Positions 49,609 through 61,601 of a DNA stretch of 64,000 nucleotides are shown piece after piece (the stretch's first letter is position 1; each line of letters begins with the position of its first letter). Source of the DNA: Fusarium oxysporum f. sp. lycopersici 4287 (Eukaryota > Ascomycota > Sordariomycetes > Hypocreales > Nectriaceae); assembly GCF_000149955.1 (NCBI RefSeq), contig NC_030986.1, forward strand, positions 1,929,886-1,993,885. The letters run 5' to 3'. Position numbers and translations under genes: made by a program. The notes beneath the pieces were generated by a model. It had not been told where the DNA came from, did not search any database, and saw only the letters and a list, made by a program, of their open reading frames with translations.

Positions 49609-52600
49609 TCATGACTCTTGCTTCCTTGAGTGATCTACATCCTCCCCGAGTTCCCAAGGCTTTCGAGGGTCGACGTAGGTAGAGATACGCTGATCTCCCC
49701 ATCGAGCTCCGACAGTAACCCATACATGTTTCTGGGGTGCGTGGTTACTGATGGTTTCCCGGTGACCACCCCAACGAAGACGGGATTCTCGACTCATTTG
49801 ACTGTTGCCCAGGCCACCGTTGGTCACCCATTCCTTCACGACATCCTTGATAAAAACAATCTTGCGTCGGAAATCATTGGCAGCAGGAATACCCTGTAAC
49901 TCAGGCGCAATCTCAGGGCGTCTTCTTGTTGTGGCTGTGGTTCGGCCAGCGCGAGGGGCTGCAGGCTTTGCCTGGAAGTTTAACAATGTCTGCAAAGGGT
50001 ATGATAGCATCGCTCGGTCATCAAGTGCAGCGGCGCCGATAGTGCCAGTGGCTGCGAGTCTCTCGGCAGCGTCTTGAGGGAGATGCCAGAAGTGACACCA
50101 GGTCCCTGTATGATCGATTACGATCTTTGTATGATCGGGGAAATTGAACTGTACAGGTTAGCTTGATGTCGAGATCGCCCAGATGTAGTCACGTACTTGA
50201 AGATGGCCATCGCAGAAGACCCAGCAACCAACATCTCCGAATCGCTGGTAAAATGTGACGAGCTCAGCTACTGTGCCCTTCTGCCCAGGAGACATGGCAC
50301 CAGCCGGGTCGGTCTCTTCAACCGGCACGAAATCGTCCCGTCCAAAAGCAATCATGTAGTTAGCAAATTTCTTCCAGAGAATAATTCTCTCGCGCTTCCG
50401 ATGCTGGAAGATGTCCCTACCGGGCTGCATCTTGCCTGCAGTCCCATCTTCTTTCACAGCCACTCGAAATTGCTCAGGAGAGACAACTACCTCCGAAAGG
50501 CCAGCCTCGCCATTATTCTCGAAGAACTTGATGGGTTCTGTCATTGGGAGAGGCTGCACCCTATCCTCGTACGTCTCGTCCTTACCGCGAACGATATGTC
50601 TCTCGGCACCGCGAATGAATACCCCAGCAGGAGGAAGCAAGGCGGGTTTGCCGTTTTCCGTGGTTGGAATATCTCGAAGAATGCATCCAACACTACCGTC
50701 ATTTAGGATATATCCAAGGCCGAATTTGTTGGTGTAGTCAACCCATTTGACAACAACATGCGGATGCGGTGGCGCAACAGTCTTTGATGATATTATAGCC
50801 ATCGTCCTCGAGTTCAGAGCTCGTTCAAGCTCATTCTGAAGACGATGCAGACGATCCAAAACCATGTCGGGCTTCGTTCCGGAGATTCTATCTTGCCGCT
50901 CGGAGGCGCTGAACAGTGTTGCAGGCCGCATGCCGGTAGTATCCTTCTTGGGGGGTGCAGCTGGCGCAGGAGGGGCTGTGGTGGCAGGAGCAGATGCTTG
51001 ACGGTCGAGCGAAGGTCGTTCAGAAAGCTGTCGCTCTGCAGGTTGCTGAGACGCTGCCCTTGCCGGAGGTGCTGATCGAGTCGAAGTTCGCAGGCTCTTG
51101 CCAACAGACTCAACAGTTTCCCTTGGAGAAGCTTCTCGAGGCAGTTCCTTTCGTGTTCTTGTACGTAAGCTCTGGGAAGCCGAAAGAGTTGCTTCGGGCG
51201 CTGGGCGGGGTTTTGCAGATACCATGGTGCCTGCTGGCCTGTGTTGCATTCTCTGCTGTGCAGCAAAACTCTGAGGAGGCTGACGAAGGAGGCCTGCCGG
51301 TGCTCGTTGAGTAGCCGACAAAGGGTCTTCGGTAGACATGCTTGCCTGTGCAGCCAGAGATGCTGTGTACCTGGCCTTTATCTGCTGCTGCTCCTTCAGC
51401 CACTCTTCAAATGGTCTGTAGACAATTCCTTCTTCGAGAGGGATCATAGGTGTCAGTCCAGCCTTCTCCTCAGCGGCCATCTCCTTCCACGTCTGAGTGT
51501 GGACGACCTGAACTGGGGCGTAAGGGCCGATGCCACACTCTCGACACATGTCCTTGAAGTTCCTGTATGATCTTGCTTGTAAAGCACTGCTCATTCGAGT
51601 GGCGTAAAATTCCTCACGGTCCGGGGGGACTTCTCTTAGGCGCGAGCTCATCTCCGCTTCGGTAGGCATATAACCACAGGTGAAAAAGGGATGTTGGATG
51701 ATGGCCTCCGGTTCCGGTCGGCTTTCAGCATCTTGAAGCATCGTGGCAACTAGTTCCTTAGCTTCCTGGCTGATGTATCTTCGTGACGTTTCCGCCGATG
51801 GCCAATCATAATCCCTCTCTCGAGCTCGGCGGTAAATTTCGTCTGTGGTCGAGGATTGAAACGGCGGCTTCGATGTGAACATGGCGTACATGATGATGCC
51901 CAGGCTCCAGATGTCAACCATGTGGTCATGCCCCTTCTTTCCCTTCTCCAGAATCTCGGGAGCAATGTAATTGGGTGTTCCGCACAAAGTTGTGCGACGG
52001 ATGGTGTGCATATCGCGACCAGTCACCAACAGAGCGGCAAGACCAAAATCACCGATCTTCGCGTTCATCTGAGAGTCGAGGAAGATGTTACCCATCTTCA
52101 GGTCACGGTGAATGATGCCCTTGTTGTGCATGTACTTGATGGCGCCAGCGATCTGAACCGAGTAAAAGCGGACTTCGGGCTCAGTGAGACCTTTCCTTCG
52201 CTTCACCATATCCATGAGAGAGCCGTTCGGACACAATTCGAGAATCAAATATGTGCATTTTTCGTATGAAAAAGCTCGCAAGAATTGAACGATGTTTTTG
52301 TGCTTCATCTTTGAGTGAATCTGGAGCTCGGTTTGGAACTGAAACGTGTTAGATGTGTGTCAATGTGTCTTCTATCTGTCACAAACCTTTTGTTCCATTT
52401 TTGGAGGCATGTGGCTCTTGACAATCTTCAGAGCAAATCGCTGCTTTGTGGGCAATAATTGGCCACTGTAGCAGACTGCGAAGCCACCCTTTCCGAGCAG
52501 TTTACCGACCTGATACGTTGCTCCATCAGGTCGATCGGTGCTTGGAGGCTCGGGGACCTCTGTAGGCGGAGGTGGAGGGTGTTCCTTCTCCTTGGCGGCC

Positions 52601-52722
52601 TTGAGTTGGGCGGCCGTCTTTGTTTTGATATCGGTTACTTTGGGCACTCGCTGGGCGTTGGCATCCCTAGGGGACAAGGCCTCGAGATCGACGCCGCCTC
52701 GGGGCGCTAGCCTATGAGCCAT
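49609..52722 (-). CDS. CDC5: Polo-like kinase (Cdc5/PlkA)
   Basis: Ser/Thr kinase that drives mitotic entry, anaphase, septation and cytokinesis. Three exons: 52722-52387, 52338-50197, 50148-49609 (introns of 48 bp each), giving 1005 residues. The first ~68 residues are a Pro/Lys-rich tail. The kinase domain begins at ~70, with the glycine loop GKGGFAVCY and the ATP lysine in FALKIVK. The catalytic loop HRDLKMGN lies at ~190, followed by DFG and the activation segment RTTLCGTPNYIAPE. A long disordered linker follows, and then the first polo box near ~640 (WVDYTNKFGLGYILNDGS). The second intron falls inside the second polo box: FCDGHLQ joins FNFPDHTKIVIDHTG. A C-terminal extension of ~130 residues after it is typical of filamentous fungal PLKs. 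All domain junctions are in frame and no residue needed for catalysis is missing. Confidence 0.94.
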
Positions 52723-53629
52723 AGCTGATGAAAAGCTCGGATATTGCGATGCGAAAGTTCAACGAGTTTGTGGACGGTCGTTGCCAAACAGGCGAGCGGG
52801 CTAGAAGGTCAGCAACCGCGTTGAAGTGTCGCAAGTATCGGACTAAGATAAAAGGTTAGCAACATCGAAGTGAACATGGGACGAAAGAACCGAGTGCGTG
52901 TCCAATGGTTTTATGTACAGTAGACGAGATGGTGATTCAGTGGAACCAGTGGGCAGAACTCACGAGACTCGCGACGTCAACATGCAAGACGAATGAAAGA
53001 AAGTCGCCTATTCGTGCAGTGAAAGCAAGGACGTTAAACAATACTGAAAACTGAGATGCTATCGCCCGGTGCTATGGGTTAGTATTTGTGAGAGCAAGAA
53101 ACCGACGAGCGACGCTGAGCGAAGAGAGATGGAGAGAAGTCATCAGTTGCCGCGACTGGTGGTTTGGTTTGTGTACTTTCTTAGTAGGCTGTTGCCGCTG
53201 GCAACCACAGAGCTGTAGCGGGTCGTGGAATCGTCCAATCAAATAACACCCTGCCTCGTCTGTGCCTCTGGCTAGCCAATCAAGGAATTTCAATCCTTGA
53301 ACGACAAGGCCAGCATTTGGCCCAGATTTGCTGAAATAAAGCGGTCAATTGGCAGGTAATTTTCGTACTTTTGTTATGAGTGGTTATCTTACATCGTAAG
53401 TCATGAATATCTAAGTCTATAGTGGAGAAGAGGCTATAATATGATAAGGAACAAAAGGGTGCATAATTACCAAGTACCAGCTATGCATTGTCCAATATTT
53501 CAGCTGTCCATGGGCGAGTCTCCTTGGTATTTCGAGGCTTGAAAAGTGCTCGCGTTTCCATCTGGTTGGCTTCCCTGCTTGCAGAGGGTTTCCGGGCACA
53601 CCTAATTTGGTCGTTCGTCGATTTGAGCG
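52723..53629. other. CDC5 upstream and OPA3 downstream region
   Basis: About 0.9 kb with the CDC5 promoter. No ORF of note. Nothing specific is claimed. Confidence 0.55.
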
Positions 53630-54318
53630 TTATGATACTTGTAACGCCGGGACTAGCAATTGATTTGTCTTGGGATCCCTCAACTGGCGCAGTGTCTCTT
53701 CCAAGCTTTCATATCTTTCCTTGTGCTTCTTTTCCGCCTCTTCTAGCTCGTCTTCCCTCTTCTTCAGCTCTTCAAGTTTCTGATCCAGTTCTTCTATCCG
53801 CAATTTGTTCATGTCGGGCTTCTGTGACGACTTCCAGGTTTCGTAGACAATTAAAGCGATGGCTACCGAGAGGATGAACGCATCTCCAATGACATCGGCG
53901 AACAGATCGACCGCTTTGTTCTCGGGAAGTGGCCTGAACTTGCGTCTCCAGATGTTTTGGAACGGTATGCTCTTCTTGGGGAGTTCGGGAGCCTGCTTCT
54001 GTTTAAGCTGATCGTCTCGTTTCTGCTGCTCTTCGGTCTTGACCGTTGGTGCTTCGGCCTTTTCTTTTGCTCTTCGTTCAGCGTCTGGGTTCCGTAACAA
54101 TGCGACTGACATCCTCATGTTCAATTGATGCATGTATTGTCCGTATCGGGCAGCGAACGCTCGGAACCGGGGGTGATCGTGTGCCTGAGCTTTGATGTGA
54201 TTCTGAGGAGCTGTCAGTGCCTGGTCCAGTTGCGACAGGGGATAGTTCGTACGGCGCCATATTTTGAGACATGCCTCACAAGCAGAGATGCAAGCTTGAA
54301 TAGCGGAAGAGGAACCAT
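53630..54318 (-). CDS. OPA3: OPA3-like mitochondrial membrane protein
   Basis: Member of the OPA3 family, mitochondrial proteins linked in humans to optic atrophy and lipid/morphology control; the exact fungal role is unclear. Two exons: 54318-54253 (MVPLPLFKLASLLVRHVSKYGA) and 54202-53630 (starting NHIKAQAHDHPRFRAF), intron 50 bp, giving 212 residues. The joined start is the OPA3 signature: an N-terminal hydrophobic/amphipathic helix followed by I-K-x-Q-A-x-x-H-x-x-F. A hydrophobic segment (VIGDAFILSVAIALIVYETW) lies mid-protein. The C-terminal ~70 residues are a strongly charged coiled coil (Glu/Lys-rich, KLEELKKREDELEEAEKK). Another ORF crosses the intron in a different frame (54272-54078) but has no family pattern. 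Confidence 0.88.
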
Positions 54319-55337
54319 GGCTGGTGGTGGTTTAGGAACTCTTGGCTCCAGTGTTGAGAGCTGCTTGTCTCGAGATCGGATATTTGATCGCTGGTGGGGC
54401 TTCCGTGGCGGAGAGTCAATTGAAGCTCGAATGCTGATGACACGTCAACAGAGCGCACAGTACAGAGGAGACCGACTCGTTTTGAATTGCAAGGGCAAAT
54501 TTGATTCGAAGACTCACTGATGATATCAAAAGCAAGTACGCCATTCTAGGTAATTGGATATTTCGAGGAGAGTCGATGCCGTCTCTTCCGGAGCTGTGAT
54601 ATTCCGTGCTGACATAGGTAGGGACAAGAAGCTTAGTATAGACCAGGGGTGAGAAGCTTATAGAGCTCTGATTGGTTACTTAACTTGTTCCTCAACCATG
54701 ACACTTACACAGAGCGAAACTACTGTGTTGATTGAACTGACACTCACTGACAACAGGATTTCCTTCTTACGGTATATAAGTAGCTAGCAGATAGATAAGG
54801 TAGAGGGATCCTCCTTTGCTTTGTAAATTGCAATACAAAAGTCCCCCTCCGTACCTTGGCTTCTCAGTACGGAGCCAGAGGTATTGACAGCCTCCGTGTC
54901 ATCAACTGGTGATATAAAGCTCACTCTTGAAAAAGGGAGCCTTGACATGAAATAATTCGGCCGTTGTGTAAAAGATGATAAACGCCGAGATTTGCGCCAG
55001 CTCAATTCTCGTGCTGTCCATCTCTGTTGGTTGCTCTTCCTTCCCTAAGTCCCTACCCAGGCAGCCCGTACTAACCCAAGTACTAGGTAGGTAAGGTACC
55101 TTAGGTACTACTCAGCTGCCTCACCTACCTTCCTTGAAATATGTCTCCAATACCTCAGCATGATAAATTCGTAAGTTCCTACCAGACTGCATTGACTGGT
55201 ATCACGGCTCAATTCATCCACATCCTCAACAAACCATTCTAGGCCCCGCGCGATCGTCTGGACAACCATTATTCTTGGGGACTTGCACCTCAAACTTGAC
55301 TGATCATGTTTTGTTCATCCTTACGGAAGCGAAGAGA
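54319..55337. other. Region upstream of OPA3 and the orphan ORF
   Basis: Divergent upstream region. A possible small exon (ATG at 55141, MSPIPQHDKF followed by a GTAAGT donor) could belong to the orphan gene, but the frames I tried did not join well. A 12-bp perfect palindrome around GGTACC (55092-55103) lies just before it. Confidence 0.4.
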
Positions 55338-56105
55338 ATGGGCACCGGCGGTTCATTCGCTAACAACAAGCTCGTCAACATGGAAAGGTTGGTTATCGAT
55401 GTGACCTGTTTGCTATTAGGTATTATCACGCACGCACTCACACTAGCGTCCCTAGAAAGTAACCTGGAGGCTTGTGATATCACATTTCCGGTCCCCGTTT
55501 CCAACAGCCCACCCGCTACCTTCAGAGCAATTGTCTCGTCACTGTCTGAGCTCCAGTCTTCTGAGGGAAAGGCGCGCATGGCAAGACTGTTGCTTATGAA
55601 CGGGGGAGAGCATATCGCAGTGATATTGCTTTTGGATGGTTACAAGCCCATGGAGTCTTTTTCTCGGCTGCAAATTGAGTACGCATTCACATCACTGGCT
55701 TGCCTACTACCTGTTGACTTACTCTATAGGATGCTTTGCTCAGATTGTCCCATCCCTATGATTCCCATTTCTACGACCCAAGATTTTGCCGACTGCCTTG
55801 AATCTCTCAGGCGGAATTGCATCAGGGAGAATTCCGCTGTCAATACTGAGCAACGGGCAACACATAAGAACTTGGTATGCTGGTGCGTCGAAGGCAAACC
55901 TCTTTCAAGAGACCAGGTCAACGTCCTGACCGGAATCACCTCCGGGTTCAGAGGCTTCGCCGACCTCTACTCCAGCCCCGGCGGCCGAGCTACAATCTGC
56001 GAATACCTAGGAGATAGCGATGGTGAACGAGTCGTCTCGTTTCTCTCCAATGGCCCGCCCCAAGTCCGCAAGCAACCAGGAGTCACATACGCACACAATG
56101 TGTGA
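55338..56105 (+). CDS. Unrecognised hypothetical protein
   Basis: Open frame of 256 codons (276 if a non-ATG start is counted, frame open from 55275) with protein-like composition, balanced codons and no stops. I do not recognise the family. The N-terminal third is hydrophobic in places (VIDVTCLLLGIITHALTLAS), possibly a membrane or signal-anchor-like helix. Later parts contain LLLMNGGEHIAVILLLDGY and six or more cysteines. The C-terminus (GVTYAHNV) carries no known motif. An upstream exon is possible (ATG 55141, intron GTAAGT...CTAG), but the straightforward splice gives a stop in the other frame. An ORF this long arising by chance is unlikely at about 50% GC, so a real gene or recent pseudogene is inferred. 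Confidence 0.5.
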   Translation: MGTGGSFANNKLVNMERLVIDVTCLLLGIITHALTLASLESNLEACDITFPVPVSNSPPATFRAIVSSLSELQSSEGKARMARLLLMNGGEHIAVILLLDGYKPMESFSRLQIEYAFTSLACLLPVDLLYRMLCSDCPIPMIPISTTQDFADCLESLRRNCIRENSAVNTEQRATHKNLVCWCVEGKPLSRDQVNVLTGITSGFRGFADLYSSPGGRATICEYLGDSDGERVVSFLSNGPPQVRKQPGVTYAHNV

Positions 56106-58260
56106 CAAGTCAGATAGTTGGTCCTGGTTCCAAGATACTGGGCGGCAACGACAAGTCTGCTTACCGAAGACTTGGAATGCGTTATGTATAACGGCATGAT
56201 AATGGTTCAGTGCAGAATAAGATCTCACAAGGAATGTCGTTCAGATCGATCATCCGCCCAGTATTCTGGGTCACAGCCTGCGGTGCAGAGCGGTGTCGTT
56301 TAAGTCATGACAGGCATCTGGGCAAAAGTACAGGGATGAGCCATGATACATGCAAGCTTAATGGAGTGCATATTCGACCACTCGCAATTATTTCGAAGGG
56401 GTTTATAGCGAAAACAAGTTACGGGTTCTCCATATCTGCGTCGCTGAACTCATTCGCCGTTGTTGAGACAGGGTAGTCTACTAATGTAGGTGATAGAACA
56501 AGTATCCACAGGGCAACGGAGTGAGCCAGGTGGAAGCTGAACCAATTAGAGCGATGCTGCAACCGCCGAGCTAGGTAGACGACAATGTGAATCGGGCTCA
56601 CTATGCTCATGGTAGGCCTCAGGCTCAGTTATCACGCACTATCGGACGAGCCTATACCTTCGCTTGCATGTTTGGGGGCAAGTCACAGCTTGTGGTCTTG
56701 GTTGATACGGTGAGGGAAAAATGACCAAGCCGCTACTCTGTGAGGTGGTATGAGAAGAGTGATAGCCGGCACTAGCTCAAGATGATGGTCAAGAAACAGA
56801 AAGTAGAAGTGGTGCTATCCACATCAGATGATAGATGGTAGCAAGAGCTGTTGGACGCATTCTGATCGGTCCCGAGGGATAGGTTAAGGAAGCGGATCGC
56901 AGCCGCTTGATCCAAAGATTCGGGATATCTCTGAACAAATGAAGCAATCCTGTTTCGAGAAGCGCTTTAATATGGGGGCGCAATGTCTCATAAGTTGTTA
57001 ATGACAACCAACATGCTTTTGAAGATAACCAACACCAGATCTTCCCCAGATCCTCTTCAACCAACAACTGCTCGACAGGGCAAGTTGCCACAATGAGCTT
57101 GACGAGTGGTACAAAGCGTCGTGGTTTAAAAAAAGAACACCACATGCAGCGTTTAAGTGAGCAGGGATTAAAGAAGTGGTGGGCGGGAGAGGGGCCAGGG
57201 GTCAGGGGTCCAACAGCAAGTCAAAACACCGCAACGTCGGCTGTCCCAGCATCTGCCTCATGTGGTATCCTCCTAGTCTCATGAGAGAGGCTCGAGATAA
57301 AACAAGAAATTGGCTACTGATGGCTGTCGACCGAGAGATAGGTGGAAGAGTCTCTCGCTGAGATGAAGCTCATCTAAGGGAACGACGAAGTAATTGTATT
57401 CTCTTGGCTCTTCTCAAAGTTGAGTTGTTTAACTGGCTGCCCAGGGCTTCCTTTTAGCTTCATGCGACATCACTCAATCCCTGTCGCCTCTCTCTCTACC
57501 CGCTTCCCTTCTTCTCCCACATGGCCGCTAAGCACGCTCATTGGCTTGTGCTCTGCATCTAACCGCCGAGGTCATCACCAATTACCAGCCTTCACACCAC
57601 TGCGACATATGAGTTTATCGATGTTTGACCACACCAGCCGTGGCAACGGCCAATCATGGTATCTCAGAGCTGCTTGCACCCGCTTTAGCTCCAAGATGAT
57701 GGACGTCGGTCTGTGTGACGAGCCGCTGCATCGCATAACTTCACATCCTAGCTCTCTTCTCCCCGCCTTTCCACTTTCCATCGCACCGCCAGTCTTCAAA
57801 GTCACCCACGTACTGCCAGGCGCTTCTATTTCCTGAGGCGAATACGTGAAGATGGCCCTGAGAAATGGCGTGGCTCGTGGCCCGACGGTCCATGTAGACC
57901 CTGGTTCATTTGTACATGAATGCATTGCATTGGCCTAGATTTTCATACCAAGAAAGAGGCGCATTTTGGCTGTCGTGGTTCTTTTCTTGGCCTTTTCTTA
58001 AAAGTCTCAGGCTGCCCTCCACTGCAACTTGCAGCCTCCCCTCCCAATCCCCGGTCCATCTTAAAATCTGTGTCTCTTGTAACGTCTCAGAAGACTCCTG
58101 AGTATCACCTCGACTGGTCATACAATCTTGCGACTACAATAACTTCGGGAAAGGAAGAAGCCGCTCTTGGATGAGACAGAATCAGCCTTACAATACCGCC
58201 ACCGTCTCTCCAAGGATAACCATACCGAAAATTCTATACAATGTCGCGCGTGTGCTTTGC
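56106..58260. other. Gene-poor 2.2-kb stretch before gap
   Basis: No recognisable gene. ORFs up to ~138 codons lack family signals. Adjoins the N gap, which may hide a gene. Confidence 0.45.
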
Positions 58261-58706
58261 NNNNNNNNNNNNNNNNNNNNNNNNNNNNNNNNNNNNNNNN
58301 NNNNNNNNNNNNNNNNNNNNNNNNNNNNNNNNNNNNNNNNNNNNNNNNNNNNNNNNNNNNNNNNNNNNNNNNNNNNNNNNNNNNNNNNNNNNNNNNNNNN
58401 NNNNNNNNNNNNNNNNNNNNNNNNNNNNNNNNNNNNNNNNNNNNNNNNNNNNNNNNNNNNNNNNNNNNNNNNNNNNNNNNNNNNNNNNNNNNNNNNNNNN
58501 NNNNNNNNNNNNNNNNNNNNNNNNNNNNNNNNNNNNNNNNNNNNNNNNNNNNNNNNNNNNNNNNNNNNNNNNNNNNNNNNNNNNNNNNNNNNNNNNNNNN
58601 NNNNNNNNNNNNNNNNNNNNNNNNNNNNNNNNNNNNNNNNNNNNNNNNNNNNNNNNNNNNNNNNNNNNNNNNNNNNNNNNNNNNNNNNNNNNNNNNNNNN
58701 NNNNNN
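58261..58706. other. Assembly gap (446 N)
   Basis: Run of N. Confidence 0.99.
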
Positions 58707-58882
58707 TTCGTAATATCACACCGAAAAAGGACTATTGGCAGCAGTGCTTTGGTACTGTACGAATAGACGACAAGTTCAACGAGGGAAAACGAGACTGGTT
58801 ACTATCCGCAAGGAAAGAGAAACGTTTTGGGAACAAGAGAAAGGCAACTTAATCTGGGCTTGACAATCAACATTCATTCATT

Positions 58883-59432
58883 ATGGGAAAACTCATCAAG
58901 AATCACTGGGCCCGTCTCATCATCTTGAGCGCCGCAGCTTGTAAGTTGACCATGACTTGGACCGATCGCTCTTTACTTACACTATCTTACAGATCAGATT
59001 GTGGCTGCCATAGAGTGCTTCTTTTGGCCCAAGATCTTCTGGGACTTCCTTACGCGCACCCTAGATGGTGCAGTAAGACCGGTACCGGCTTTACAAATAA
59101 TAAATCTACTCTTGGGGCTGGCCATGCTAGCTCTCGAATGGCCTCTCAACTTCGTCGCCGGTTCAGCTCTCCACCGCTCGCTAGAATTCCGACTTGCCAT
59201 CCTTCCTCTCACAGCACTCAGTGCTGCTCTTATCTACCAAGGCACAAACGCCGCTATCTACTACCTCATCGGCATGATCGTCTACTTCTGGGGTTACAGC
59301 GAAGGCGAGGTTAGTGGCAACTACAAGCCTTGAGAAATCTACCTGTGACTAACATTAAATTTCTAGATGATCTGCGCAAAACCCTGGACTCTTCCTAATC
59401 GTGGGCGCAGCGGCGGCGTTACGCGTGCATAG
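58883..59432 (+). CDS. Small conserved fungal membrane protein (DUF7727-like)
   Basis: Three exons: 58883-58940, 58993-59309, 59367-59432 (introns of 52 and 57 bp), giving 146 residues. Mostly hydrophobic, with about four predicted membrane helices: the start LIILSAAAYQIVAAIECFFW, then ALQIINLLLGLAMLALEWPL, a third over LAILPLTALSAALIYQG, and a fourth over IYYLIGMIVYFWGY. The last exon adds MICAKPWTLPNRGRSGGV and a basic tail. The first splice restores AAAYQIV across the intron. It resembles a conserved ascomycete family of unknown function (I believe catalogued as DUF7727). Subcellular site not deducible. The stretch 58707-58882 is its likely leader. Confidence 0.75.
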
Positions 59433-60988
59433 TCGCAGCTTGCCATGATGGATGTATAATACTACAAAATACAGAACGGGGTATAGCATGACTTCTTAAT
59501 TGAACGCCATCTCTAAACCTCGAATTTTACAAAGAGACACTGTTACACATATACCCTTTTGCGGCGTTTGGCGATTTTTCATGATATACGACCATCAGAC
59601 CATTAGTACTGCGTGTGTACGACTCATCTTGCACCAAGGAGATTTCACTTCTAGCATTGCGTTTGTGTTTGTATTTGCATTTTCCATTTGCATGATCTGC
59701 GTGGGAGGTGTTGGTAGACGGAGGATACCATTGGAGAGGGATACGTTTACGGCCGTTTCCAGGGGAACGTCGTGCAATCAGGAGACGAGGAACTGGTCGA
59801 GTTGCGTGGCCTTCACGGGCTTGAGGACTTCCGGTGAGAGTCTGCTACAATCCCTGGAGCCAAGGGCACCCGAAATATAGATCTAATGCTACCAAAATGT
59901 CTTCAAATGTTCCATGTCTGTTTCTCTACTGTTGCTTCCTTGGATACCTACATACAAGTGTATTGAGCCAAGCCGAAAGGGTAACTCAGCTTGGTGATTC
60001 AAAACAGAGTAGAAACAACTAAGAGTCCTTTAAATATGTCGAAACCGGATCTGTTTGTGGATTTTGCCAAGTGGTGGTATTGGCTGATACTTCGAAACAC
60101 TCCTTGTTTAATAGCGTTCTTTTGAATCATAACTCAGCTAGCTTATACCTTAGGTCCACATGTGAAAGCCACAGCACATGGACATGGAGTATGGTCCAAG
60201 ATTATAGAATGAATGAAAAAAAAAAAAAAAAACATGTATAAACAAGAAGGTAGTATCTTTATTACTGTATCAATGCTAGAGAAAACGAAATGGAAGTCAG
60301 TCAAATTTAAAGCAAGTAGTGGAAATGGCAGATGACAAGATGGCCTGCTATGTTCTAAATCACAGCTAATGAAATGGGTTTATTCGGTGATAAGTAGGGC
60401 AACTTGATTATTCGTGATTTTACTAAATCGACGTAGTCAAGGAGAGGCAAGAAAACTTATGACCTTTATCCTAAGTGATGAAAAGACTTATATAAGTTTA
60501 GTATATTTCAGTAGATCTTTAGACCTATTAATTTTAGAAGTTTTATTACCCCCCGAGGGTAGTCAATGAAGTAAAGAGAAGAGTGCGAGACTAATCATTT
60601 CCGCTGTTTTCTTAGCATCGCAAAGCGCTACACAAGTCGGCATTAATTTCAATGTCACCCGATTTCGGGCAAGGTGTGTGTGTGGATTAGATCGCGAAAT
60701 GAATGCATTGCAATTCCCAAGGCTGGTTGTATTTCATGAAGCACTATCATAAACTGCCCATCTCTCAGAGCATCAGATACTAGCTGATTCAATCAGCTGT
60801 CAACATGATCGTGGCTCAAGCTAACTGCATGGTGACAACTTCATCAACTATTTCAGACGAGTCTTAGTTGTTCACCGATAGCACCGCTCACTGCAACATG
60901 AGCCCTTCCCTAGCAATTGCACGCCCAAAAATATGGCGGACCCCCCAAACGCCTGCTGTCCGGTACATCGTGTAGAATGTTGTTTCTT
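59433..60988. other. 1.6-kb region between membrane-protein gene and RTC3
   Basis: Convergent 3' region. AT-rich around 60,200-60,560, with an A homopolymer at about 60217-60232. No gene recognised. A 5S-rRNA-like ACGACCAT string at ~59588 was examined and rejected. Confidence 0.5.
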
Positions 60989-61601
60989 CTAGTGGGAGAT
61001 CATAGGGCCCTTGCTGTCGTTCTTGGGACCTTGACGCTCGGGGAACTGTACGACCATGTTAGTCACGCGGCTAGGTAGGAATGTTTCATAAGAAGGACCT
61101 TACCTCTACGGTCTGGGTGTCGCCCTTCTCAAGAATCTGCTTGATGACATCATCGTCGACAGAGGTACCAAACTCGTTCTCAAGAGCGGCCTTTGAAGCA
61201 GCATCGAGACTTCCCTGAGCTCCTTGGCTATTGGAACGTTAGCTTATGTGTTATGGAATTGAACAATGTTTTGGTAATGGCTGGTAAAGGGAAGCTGAAG
61301 CCATGATCAGAAGCCAGATATCTGGCAGGCCAATGCTGCACAGACTATGGTAGAATACATGACGCAGGACTTCCGTTTCCATGCTAGCCACGAGATTGAA
61401 GGGAAAAGAGGAGATACAAAGCGGGGGTGGCTTGACTTACTTGTGTGTCAGGAAGATCTTGAAGGAAGAAATGAAGTGAGCAAGAGGAATGCTCTTGTCG
61501 CTCTTCCACTTCTGGTAGGTCTCAACATCATCAATGAAGATGATGAAGTCGTCGCTGCCCTTGTAGTGGACCTTAGTCTGCTGAGTCTCGCCGCGAGCCA
61601 T
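60989..61601 (-). CDS. RTC3: SBDS-domain protein, Rtc3-like
   Basis: Short protein of the SBDS N-terminal (FYSH) domain family. In yeast, Rtc3 is an RNA-binding protein implicated in RNA metabolism and stress, and was isolated in a telomere-capping screen. Exons: 61601-61441, 61227-61104, 61045-60989 (introns of 213 and 58 bp), giving 113 residues. The N-terminus MARGETQQTKVHYKGSDDFI and the middle GSLDAASKAALENEFGTSVD are characteristic of the family. The C-terminus is short and polar (GPKNDSKGPMISH). The 213-bp first intron is much longer than others here. The gene lies tail-to-tail with the small membrane-protein gene and in tandem with the RhoGEF-like gene. Confidence 0.87.

Noticed and set aside
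59585..59600. 5S rRNA-like start (ATACGACCAT)
   Set aside because: Only ~10 bases agree with fungal 5S rRNA. The sequence that follows does not.
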